From NCBI GenBank assembly GCA_902772605.1, contig CACYBG010000180.1, forward strand, positions 1 to 21,881: a DNA stretch of 21,881 bases, written 5' to 3'. Each line of letters opens with the position of its first letter. The first letter of the stretch is position 1. Origin of the DNA: an uncultured Spirochaetaceae bacterium (GTDB lineage: Bacteria; Spirochaetota; Spirochaetia; Treponematales; Treponemataceae). Shown in pieces: positions 14,823-21,881 of the stretch. The notes beneath the pieces are model-generated. The model ran no database searches. It was not told the DNA's origin and was given only the letters and a program-made list of their open reading frames with translations. The position numbers and the translations under genes were made by a program.

Positions 14823-15174
14823 GGTTTTCGGGCGTTGACCGCGGTGCTCGCCGTGTTTTTCGCTTGGCTTGCGGTTCTGAATCATGAATCTGCATGTCCA
14901 TGGAATGTCGTGGCGGGGGAGGGGCTTTTCCTGCATCTGCATGTTGGGCCGTTCCTGTATCAAGGTCTTAGGGAAACGCCGGATGATACGAATGCGGATT
15001 ATTCGGCGTTGAACATGACATCCTTAGTATGGACTCCGAATGTCGGGGTCTTTTTTTATGGATTCCGCAAAGGGTTGATTCCTGGACTTGTGTCTCTGGA
15101 GGAACCCCGTTCTTTGTGCCGCCCTTCATCTTGATGCGGGGCACCTTATGATTTCTTTTTTTGGGTGAAAAAAA
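14823..15174 (+). other. Intergenic region with terminator; possible small structured RNA
   Basis: The 352 bp between the HAD gene and the giant gene hold no convincing protein. The frame after the HAD stop stays open to 15134 from a TTG at 14835 but has no ribosome-binding site, runs through the terminator hairpin and looks like no protein I know. The region is GC-rich and contains a stem AACGCCG (14975-14981) with CGGCGTT (15004-15010), extended on the outside by an imperfect CTTAGGGA/TCCTTAG pairing, just before the terminator. It could be a small RNA of roughly 240-270 nt or a long 3' UTR. It lacks the conserved sequences I would expect of RNase P RNA, SRP RNA or tmRNA. Confidence 0.4.
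15032..15057 (+). terminator. Rho-independent terminator upstream of the giant coiled-coil gene
   Basis: GACTCCGA (15032-15039) pairs with TCGGGGTC (15043-15050) in 8 bp with one G-U pair, around a 3-nt loop, followed by seven T (15051-15057). It ends the HAD transcript or a small RNA from the gap, so the gene at 15175 should have its own promoter within about 115 bp. Confidence 0.88.
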
Positions 15175-18100
15175 GTGAACGTAATTGTTATTGTAGTTTC
15201 AGTAGTCCTGTCGGCAATTGTTTGCATTGTTCTTAGAGCGATTGACAAAAGTCAGAACACCAAGGAGTCGGTGAAGAAGTATGCCGATCGACGCCAGAAG
15301 GAGTTCGAGGAGTATTTCAAGACCCAGACGGAACAGCTGCATTTCCTGGCCAGCGAACTTGAAAGCCGTGATGCCCAGGCCGTTGCCGCCGTAAAGAAGC
15401 TTGAGATGCAGAAGGGCGAATTCGAAAACGTTGCCGAAGATCTTGCGGGGCAGGTGAACCGTGTAGAAGAGATATCAGGCCGCATAGACACTTATGACTC
15501 TGCAATCCAGAACCTCATGGAGATGACGTCCGCAGTAGAGCAGAACCTCCAGCGCATAAAGGACGAGGCCGACATCATAGACAAATTCAACGACCGCCTT
15601 GACGAACAGAAAAAGAAAATCATCTCAATCGACAAGCAGATTCCTGCCCTTGTTGATAAATTCTCCGAATCGAATGAAGGCAGCCTCAAGCATCTCGGTG
15701 AAAACCTCTTGGAGGAATATGAAAGCCGCGCCAGGTCCATTTCCGATTCAACGGCTCAGGCACTTGAAGAAAACCGCGTTATAATGGAAAAGATTGCATC
15801 GGACATAAAGACGACCTATGAAAGTGCGTCTGAACGCGCCCAGACACTTGAAGACGAAGCTTTCGCCCAGCTTAAGGATACCGTCAACACAAGGAACGAC
15901 AACCTCCTCCTGGAGATTGAAACCCAGACCAAGCAGCTCCAGGCCCTCATCGACGGAAGGATTGAAGCCGCACAGGAATCAATCAACGAGCAGACCGAAA
16001 ATTTCAATGCATCCCTTGACGGACAGAAAAAGGCTTTCGACCGCGAATACGAAATCAAGGTCAATGAGATTTCAAGCGACCTTAACGCACGCATGGAGGA
16101 AATCTACTCTGAATTCGCCGACAAGCTTGAAAAACTCGAGCAGTTCGTAGTTGACCGCACCAATTCGCTGGACAATTCATGCAACGAAAAGACGAATGCC
16201 CTTCAGCTTTCCTTCAATGAAAATTCTGCAAGCATTGCATCCATGTTCCAGGACAAGGCAGTTGAACTTGAAGATTCGTTCAATGAGAAAATCCAGAACC
16301 TTGTGCTCTCGTTCTCCCAGAAGACCAAGGATTTTGAAGAGGAGTACAATGCAAGGAGTTCATCGCTCAGCAGCACCTTCAATGAGCATGTTGACGTTCT
16401 CGTAAAGACTTATGATGAAAACACCCGTCAGCTTGTAAGCGATTTCGATGAAAAGACCAATTCACTCCTGAACAACTTTGAGACCAGGACCCGCAAGATT
16501 GACGATGAAATCAATTCCAAGACCGGAACCCTTGATGCCGAAGTTGACGAAAGGCTCCATAAGGTCGAGGAAAGCGTACTTGAGCGCATGGAAAATGCAA
16601 CCGCCGCACTTGAGGAAAGGACCCGTGCAGTTGAGGACACCGTCTATGAAACCACCGACAGCCTCTCAACTTCACTCGGCGACAGGATTCAGGAACTTCA
16701 GGACGAGGTTGAGGATAAGGCCCAGAGCCTTGAGGACAACGTCTCATCCATCACCAAGCGCCTTGAGGAAACCGTCGATGAAAAGACTTCAACCCTTGAA
16801 GAGAAAGTCAACGACACGATTGACAACCTTTCTGCAACGGTCGAGGAAAGGACTGCAAATCTTGAGGAAAGCGTAAACGGCCGCGTATCTGAACTTGAGG
16901 ATGCACTTACCGGACGCACCGACGAACTTGAAGGCAGAATCAGCGGAACCCTTGAAAACCTTCAGCAGGATGTCGATTCCAGGGTCGGAAACCTTGAGCA
17001 GACCGTTACCTCTACAATCACCGAGCTTTCAACTTCAGTCAACGAAAGGACCGGAAACCTGGAGGAAAAGGTTTCATCCAGACTCGAATCCCTTACGACC
17101 GACGTCGATACCAGGACTGCTACGCTTGAAGGCAGCGTGACATCCATGCTTTCGAACCTCATGGAGTCCGTGCAGACAAAGACTACAGATTTGGTCGATT
17201 CCCTCACGACAAGGATGCAGGACATTTCCAGCGACATCGGCGGCAGGGCTGACGACATCGAAACGTCCGTCAACGGTCGCCTGGACGATTTGACAGAATC
17301 ACTCGAAGGAAGGACAAAGAACCTTGAGGATGCTCTCGAGGAAAAGACCTATGCAATCTCCACGAGCCTTGAGGAAAAGACTACGGCTCTTGCAAACGAC
17401 CTTGACGAGCGTACGTCTACCCTTGAAGAACAGGTCAGGGACAGGACATCAGCACTTTCCGACGACATGTTCCAGCGCATTTCCGATTTGGAGCAGAGCC
17501 TGACACAGCGCACCGACGATCTTTCCGATGCTCTTGACGGAAGGACGACCACGCTCCAGAATCAGCTTGAGGAAAAGACCGATTCCCTTGATTCCGAACT
17601 CAACGAGCGCGTAGCCGCAATTACGAATGCACTCGAGGAAAAGACCACATCTCTTTCACTTACAATAGAAGAAAAGACCAACGGTCTGGATGAGGACATC
17701 AATGAAAAGATAAACGCACTTTCCGACGATGCCTATGGAAAACTCGACAAGCTTTCGTCCTACATGAAGGAGAGGACGGGCGAGATTGAGGATGAACTCA
17801 ACACCCGCACTTCAAACATTGAAAGCAGCCTCAACGAAAAGACCGAAAACCTTACGAATTCGGTTGAGGAAGAGACATCTTCTATAGAAAGGAAATTCTC
17901 TGCAAAGCTTTCTGAACTTTCAGACCTTGTGGATGAAAAGACCGTATCCTTTGAAACTTCAGTTACGAACGTCGTATCTACGCTCAACAGTTCGGTTGAC
18001 GTAAGGACACAGGAGATAATCGACAACGTTGATTCAGTGATTGCACAGCTCAGGTCCTCCGTCGAAGAAAAGAAGCAGAGCCTTGAAGAGGATGTCGGAA

Positions 18101-21100
18101 ACAAGATGCAGACACTTACCGACAACCTTGAGGAAGCAGTCAACACGTTCCAGGCCAACCTTGACGAAAAGTCCGAGGACATGAAAAACAGTCTCGAGAA
18201 TCAGATTCAGGAACTTGAAGAATCCCTCCAGAAATCAACCGACGGATTCAACAGCCTCATGAGCGACAAGACCCAGTCCCTTGAAGACGAACTGAACGAC
18301 CGCACGACGAACCTTAACGTTTCTCTCGAAGCAAAGACTGCCGCAATCGAGGATTCGATACGCATTAAGACCGACGAACTTTCGGAAACTCTTGGCGGAA
18401 GGATTTCGGACCTTGAAAATTCCGTTAACGAACGCACTCAGAATTATTCCGATGAAATAGACAACCGTACGCACAGTTTCGAAGATGCAATCAACGGAAG
18501 GCTTGACGACCTTGAATCATTGATGAGGACCCGCACCGACAGCATGGAAGAGACCTATACCTCCGTTGCCGAACGCCTTGAAGGTTCAGTTGCATCCAGG
18601 ACGGAAGCCCTTGAAAACGGAATCGTACAGAAGACCGGCGACCTTGAGGAATATGTCGATACCAGGACCAAGACCGTCGAGGAATCCTGCAAGGAAAGGC
18701 TTTCAAAGATGCTTGCAAACTTCAATGAAAGGGCAGGAAACATCGATGCCGGCATGAAGAAGAAGCTCACTGAAATCACCGACTCGCTTACGGACAGGAA
18801 TTCTGCACTCAGTGCGGAAGTCAAGGAAAAGACCTCTGCACTCGGTACACTCATAACCGATTTGACCAGGACGCTCGAAGCTGCAATCAAGGAAAAGACG
18901 GGCGACCTTTCCGATGAACTTGAAACCCGCACTTCAAGCCTGGATGCCGACCTGAAGCAGAAGACCACTTCACTCATGACGACATACAACGACAAGTTCC
19001 TTGCACTTGAGGCCGAAATCCGTCAGAAGGCCAACGACCTTAATGCACGTACGACAACGATCAGTTCGGACATCAAGAAGAAGACCGACTCGCTTGAATC
19101 TCTCCTGCAGCAGAAGCTTGATGAAATGACGTTCAACGTTCAGCAGGAAACTGAAAACGCAATCGAAAAGTATCACGTTACGACCGAAACCTACGATCAG
19201 GACGTTCAGAATCATACCGATGAACTTTACAGGGCACTTCAGTCCAGGGTTGCAGAACTTTCCGACCAGATCAAGGATAAGGAAGGTTCACTTGAAGCCG
19301 GAATCAATCAGAGGATTGAGGCCATGATTGAGGAAGTCCGCCTCCGTTCCGATGAAGCAATCGCCCATTATGCAGAGACGACCGGCAACTACACGAGGAA
19401 CATCGAAAATAAGACCGCAGAGCTTCAGGCTGCACTTGAAGAACGCACCGGTGAGCTTGAAAGGCAGATTAAGGATTCTTCCGGAGAACTCCACACCCAG
19501 GTCGTCGACAAGCTTAACTCGCTCATTGATGACGTTCAGTCCAAGACTGCATCGGCAATCGAGCAGTACACGGAACTCACCCAGAACTATACGAGCGACA
19601 TTGAGCGCAGGACGAGCGATCTCAGGAATGCACTTGAGGATAGGACCAGCGAACTTCAGGGCGACATCGATAACAAGATTTCAACGCTTGCATCTTCCGT
19701 CGATGAAAGGGCAGGGGCCATGGAGGATAAGATCAACTCTACGCTCGATACCCTTGAGTCTTCAGTCGGCGAAAAGACCGGCATCATGGAAGATAAGATC
19801 AACTCTACGCTTGACACCCTTGAATCGTCAGTCGATGAGAGGACCGGAGCCATGGAGGACAAAATCAATACGACTCTCGATGCACTCCAGTCTTCCGTGG
19901 ATTCAAGGACAGACAGCCTTTCCGTATCCGTTGAAAACAGGCTTTCTACCCTGGAGTCAACCCTGACCGAGCGTTCCGAGAATTTGATTCAGTCCCTTGA
20001 AAATACGATGGCATCACTTGAAGGCGACGTAACGACACGTTCAAGCGACATAACCGAATCAATCACTGCAAAGCTCGAAGAACTGATTGACAGTGCAACG
20101 GAATCTTCCACATCATTGATTTCCGGAACCCGTGAAAAGGTCGAATCCCTTGAAGAGGAGATAACCGACCGTTCTGCACGCCTTTCGGAATCAATAGAAG
20201 AAAGGATGTCCGAACTTGAAGAAAAGCTTACGTCAAGGACTTCAAACCTTTCAGATGACCTTGAAGACCGCATATCCGAACTGGAAGAAACCGTTTCCGG
20301 ACGCTCCAGCACGCTTAAGTCCGACGTTGAGGGCCGCCTTGCAGACTTGGAGGAAGAGCTCAGCAGCAGGACCAACGGACTTGCAGACAGTCTTGAAGAC
20401 CGCATGTCTGAACTGGAGGACAACGTAAACGACCGCGCCACGAACCTCAAGAACGACATCGAAGGCCGCCTTGCAGATTTGGAGGAAGAGCTTACCGGAC
20501 GTTCGTCATCTTTGACCGACAACCTTGAGGGACGCATGTCAAGTCTTGAGACTTCCGTTGAAACCCGCTCTACGACCCTTTCGAACGTAATCGAATCGAC
20601 ACTTACGGCCCTTAGCGAAGGACTTACCGGACGTTCAAAGTCTGTTACCGAAGACCTTGAAACCCGCATGACGGAACTTGAAAACATAGTAAACGGACGT
20701 TCAACCGGAATGAAGGACGACCTTGAAAGCAGACTCGCAAAGCTTGAGGCCGACATGGGTAACCGTACGAATTCCGTTGCGGACAGCCTGGATGAAAAGC
20801 TTTCTGAAATCGAACAGCTTGTAAGCGGAAAATCAGGATCCCTCAAGTCCAAGGTTGAAGGAAGCCTTGCCGCATTGGAAGAGGAAATCAATACCCGTTC
20901 GTCAACGCTTTCGGATGAACTTGAAGACCGCATGACCAACCTTGAGGATTCCGTTGCAGAACGTTCAGAGACCTTGCAGAGTGAAATCGAAGGTCGTCTT
21001 GGAGAACTTGAGGACGGACTTTATGCACGTTCATCTACGCTTTCAGAAAACGTCGAGAGCCGCATGAGTGAACTTGAAGATTCAGTAAACGGACGCTCAG

Positions 21101-21881
21101 ATGCACTCAGGAACAACATTGAGACACGCATGACCGAACTTGAGGATTCCCTTGAGTCCCGCACTACAACATTGACAGGAAGCCTTGAAGAGCGCATTTC
21201 AACGCTTGAGGATACCGTAAACGGAAAGTCAGCCGCAATGAAGGCCGACCTTGAAAACCGTCTTGCAGAACTTGACGAGCAGATGAACCGCCGTTCTGAC
21301 ACTCTCGGTGATTCCCTTGAAAACCGCCTCAGGGATCTTGAACAGGTCATCGGCGACAGGACCAGTGCACTTTCAGACTCCATCGATGAACGCTACAGCC
21401 TCCTTGATACGAGGGTTGCAAGCAATACCGATAATATAGAAGGAAAAGTTTCCCAGAAGATTGATTCCATCGTTTCCAGCTTGAACGGCAGGACGGATGA
21501 TTTCGAGGAAAACCTGAATTCACGCCTTTCCGAACTTACTCAGGCTCTGAACGAAAAGTCCCAGGCGATTGAGGATGATGTCAATGCTCGAGTAGAGTCC
21601 CTGACTTCAAACGTGAACGAAAGGATTGCTCCGCTTGAGGATTTCATCAACGACAAGAGTACCGTCATCATTGAGAATGTCGTTTCAAAGACTCGCAACC
21701 TTGAAAATGAGGTTCAGTCAAAGACCGAAGCACTCCAGAACATGGTCGAGGAAAAGACTACCGAACTTCAGGAAGAGGTTTACTCTCGCACCGACAGCCT
21801 GACTTCCGAACTCCGCGGAAAGGTCGACTACCTTGAACAGAACATCAATGAATCTACTGCAGGACTTGAAAGCAGGTTTGC
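15175..21881 (+). CDS. Giant membrane-anchored hendecad coiled-coil protein (SpiroCoCo-type), 3' end outside the window
   Basis: The frame is open for 2235 codons from GTG 15175 to the window end. The start follows GGGTGA (15163-15168). Residues 3-21 form one hydrophobic helix with no charge before it and Arg and Lys just after, so the body is predicted cytoplasmic (N-out, C-in). Residues about 25-324 are charged helix and coiled coil; this N-terminal layout matches the spirochaete SpiroCoCo family as I remember it. From residue 325 (16147) the chain is a string of 11-residue units. The pattern is Leu/Val/Ile at 1, Arg/Lys at 4, Thr/Ser or an aliphatic residue at 5, and Leu/Ile at 8, for example LDERTSTLEEQ. 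I count 87 units to residue 1281, one 18-residue unit (1282-1299), then 85 more. Hydrophobic spacing 4-3-4 fits hendecad coiled coil. I saw no Trp and almost no Pro in the repeats. A structural rod or scaffold is inferred. Confidence 0.92.
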   Translation, partial: MNVIVIVVSVVLSAIVCIVLRAIDKSQNTKESVKKYADRRQKEFEEYFKTQTEQLHFLASELESRDAQAVAAVKKLEMQKGEFENVAEDLAGQVNRVEEISGRIDTYDSAIQNLMEMTSAVEQNLQRIKDEADIIDKFNDRLDEQKKKIISIDKQIPALVDKFSESNEGSLKHLGENLLEEYESRARSISDSTAQALEENRVIMEKIASDIKTTYESASERAQTLEDEAFAQLKDTVNTRNDNLLLEIETQTKQLQALIDGRIEAAQESINEQTENFNASLDGQKKAFDREYEIKVNEISSDLNARMEEIYSEFADKLEKLEQFVVDRTNSLDNSCNEKTNALQLSFNENSASIASMFQDKAVELEDSFNEKIQNLVLSFSQKTKDFEEEYNARSSSLSSTFNEHVDVLVKTYDENTRQLVSDFDEKTNSLLNNFETRTRKIDDEINSKTGTLDAEVDERLHKVEESVLERMENATAALEERTRAVEDTVYETTDSLSTSLGDRIQELQDEVEDKAQSLEDNVSSITKRLEETVDEKTSTLEEKVNDTIDNLSATVEERTANLEESVNGRVSELEDALTGRTDELEGRISGTLENLQQDVDSRVGNLEQTVTSTITELSTSVNERTGNLEEKVSSRLESLTTDVDTRTATLEGSVTSMLSNLMESVQTKTTDLVDSLTTRMQDISSDIGGRADDIETSVNGRLDDLTESLEGRTKNLEDALEEKTYAISTSLEEKTTALANDLDERTSTLEEQVRDRTSALSDDMFQRISDLEQSLTQRTDDLSDALDGRTTTLQNQLEEKTDSLDSELNERVAAITNALEEKTTSLSLTIEEKTNGLDEDINEKINALSDDAYGKLDKLSSYMKERTGEIEDELNTRTSNIESSLNEKTENLTNSVEEETSSIERKFSAKLSELSDLVDEKTVSFETSVTNVVSTLNSSVDVRTQEIIDNVDSVIAQLRSSVEEKKQSLEEDVGNKMQTLTDNLEEAVNTFQANLDEKSEDMKNSLENQIQELEESLQKSTDGFNSLMSDKTQSLEDELNDRTTNLNVSLEAKTAAIEDSIRIKTDELSETLGGRISDLENSVNERTQNYSDEIDNRTHSFEDAINGRLDDLESLMRTRTDSMEETYTSVAERLEGSVASRTEALENGIVQKTGDLEEYVDTRTKTVEESCKERLSKMLANFNERAGNIDAGMKKKLTEITDSLTDRNSALSAEVKEKTSALGTLITDLTRTLEAAIKEKTGDLSDELETRTSSLDADLKQKTTSLMTTYNDKFLALEAEIRQKANDLNARTTTISSDIKKKTDSLESLLQQKLDEMTFNVQQETENAIEKYHVTTETYDQDVQNHTDELYRALQSRVAELSDQIKDKEGSLEAGINQRIEAMIEEVRLRSDEAIAHYAETTGNYTRNIENKTAELQAALEERTGELERQIKDSSGELHTQVVDKLNSLIDDVQSKTASAIEQYTELTQNYTSDIERRTSDLRNALEDRTSELQGDIDNKISTLASSVDERAGAMEDKINSTLDTLESSVGEKTGIMEDKINSTLDTLESSVDERTGAMEDKINTTLDALQSSVDSRTDSLSVSVENRLSTLESTLTERSENLIQSLENTMASLEGDVTTRSSDITESITAKLEELIDSATESSTSLISGTREKVESLEEEITDRSARLSESIEERMSELEEKLTSRTSNLSDDLEDRISELEETVSGRSSTLKSDVEGRLADLEEELSSRTNGLADSLEDRMSELEDNVNDRATNLKNDIEGRLADLEEELTGRSSSLTDNLEGRMSSLETSVETRSTTLSNVIESTLTALSEGLTGRSKSVTEDLETRMTELENIVNGRSTGMKDDLESRLAKLEADMGNRTNSVADSLDEKLSEIEQLVSGKSGSLKSKVEGSLAALEEEINTRSSTLSDELEDRMTNLEDSVAERSETLQSEIEGRLGELEDGLYARSSTLSENVESRMSELEDSVNGRSDALRNNIETRMTELEDSLESRTTTLTGSLEERISTLEDTVNGKSAAMKADLENRLAELDEQMNRRSDTLGDSLENRLRDLEQVIGDRTSALSDSIDERYSLLDTRVASNTDNIEGKVSQKIDSIVSSLNGRTDDFEENLNSRLSELTQALNEKSQAIEDDVNARVESLTSNVNERIAPLEDFINDKSTVIIENVVSKTRNLENEVQSKTEALQNMVEEKTTELQEEVYSRTDSLTSELRGKVDYLEQNINESTAGLESRF
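19138..19731 (+). repeat. Three tandem 198-bp (66-residue) super-repeats with tyrosine-bearing hendecads
   Basis: Copies start at 19138, 19336 and 19534. Each is six hendecads and carries an Ala-Ile-x-x-Tyr segment (AIEKY, AIAHY, AIEQY at 19159, 19357, 19555). A unit follows with Tyr at core positions 1 and 8 (as in YAETTGNYTRN), then a Thr-rich ELxxAL segment. Copies are diverged but clearly homologous, and the 11-residue register is kept throughout. Confidence 0.8.
19699..19896 (+). repeat. Three tandem near-identical 66-bp repeats
   Basis: Units at 19699-19764, 19765-19830 and 19831-19896 each encode two hendecads, for example VDERTGAMEDK followed by INSTLDTLESS. The first two share an identical 11-residue second half. 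They differ mostly at synonymous or conservative positions, which suggests recent duplication. The first unit overlaps the end of the 66-residue super-repeat array. Confidence 0.85.
20194..21381 (+). repeat. Nine tandem 132-bp (44-residue) super-repeats
   Basis: Starting at 20194 and repeating every 132 bp to 21381, each unit is four hendecads. Position 5 alternates between aliphatic (Leu, Met, Ile) and small polar (Ser, Thr, rarely Ala). Example halves are IEGRLADLEEE and LTGRSSSLTDN. Copies at 20326 and 20458 share almost identical DNA over their first 30 bases, indicating amplification by unequal recombination. Confidence 0.85.

Larger units (their letters stand above)
16147..21881 (+). 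repeat. 33-bp periodic coding repeat (hendecads)
   Basis: The DNA has a 33-bp period for about 5.7 kb, one unit per 11 residues. A frequent unit core is CTTGAGGAAAAGACC or a close variant. Units are diverged in sequence but keep length: I could lay all of them in register with a single exception at 19018-19071. The repeat continues past the window edge. Confidence 0.9.

Noticed and set aside
14823..15057. RNase P RNA, SRP RNA or tmRNA in the gap
   Set aside because: The conserved core sequences I know for these RNAs were not found, so only an unnamed RNA candidate is offered.
14835..15134. 99-codon open frame with a hydrophobic N-terminus after the HAD gene
   Set aside because: It starts with TTG, lacks a ribosome-binding site, runs through a strong terminator hairpin and resembles no protein I know.
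19989..20939. Long minus-strand open frames opposite the giant coiled-coil gene (Ser- and Arg-rich, up to 316 codons)
   Set aside because: They arise because the 33-bp coding repeat rarely yields stops on the opposite strand. Their composition is a mirror of LEExxxRT codons and they have no ribosome-binding sites.
16147..21881. Regular 33-bp repeats resembling a CRISPR array
   Set aside because: There are no conserved identical repeats separated by unique spacers. The period is a continuous protein-coding repeat in a single open frame.

Overview
The window reads as chromosome of a gut- or rumen-type spirochaete, most likely a Treponema. The reasons are a SpiroCoCo-type giant coiled-coil protein, an OmpA-type lipid-barrel protein with a spirochaete-like variant of the peptidoglycan-binding loop, a class III adenylate cyclase, and plant-polysaccharide enzymes (GH27, GH9, CE2-like esterase). 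The genus is inferred from gene content. There are no tRNA or rRNA genes, CRISPR arrays, transposases or phage genes.

Layout. 1-6832, all plus strand: an exported protein with an acidic tail (159-1100), apt (1305-1841), a small exported protein of unknown family behind a very strong promoter (1972-2460), a cytoplasmic GH27 alpha-galactosidase-like enzyme (2599-3930), a membrane adenylate cyclase (4038-5645) and an OmpA-family outer-membrane protein (5693-6832). A bidirectional terminator (6862-6903) separates these from a minus-strand cluster. That cluster, in transcription order, is a CE2/SGNH esterase (12861-11671), rsuA (11668-10901), fhs (10853-9171) and a GH9 lipoprotein cellulase (9083-6918). 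A 371-bp gap holding a 139-bp imperfect palindrome follows, then a minus-strand ATC-hydrolase-like gene (13910-13233). Diverging from it is a HAD hydrolase (14109-14822) and a 352-bp gap with a strong terminator and a possible structured RNA. The last 6.7 kb is one open reading frame (15175 to beyond 21881).

The most remarkable element is that last ORF. At least 2235 codons without a stop encode an N-terminal membrane anchor, about 300 residues of ordinary coiled coil, and then an almost uninterrupted run of 11-residue (hendecad) repeats, about 172 copies. I found one phase break, an 18-residue unit. Higher-order 66-, 44- and 22-residue periods sit on top of the 11-residue one. Such a protein should form an almost straight rod close to 0.3 micrometre long within the part seen here.

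The carbohydrate enzymes suggest stepwise use of plant cell-wall material. The lipoprotein cellulase acts outside the cytoplasm, while the esterase and GH27 lack signal peptides and would act on imported oligosaccharides. Two genes (the esterase and the HAD hydrolase) have good promoters whose -10 box lies exactly 6 nt before the ATG, so they are predicted to give leaderless mRNAs.
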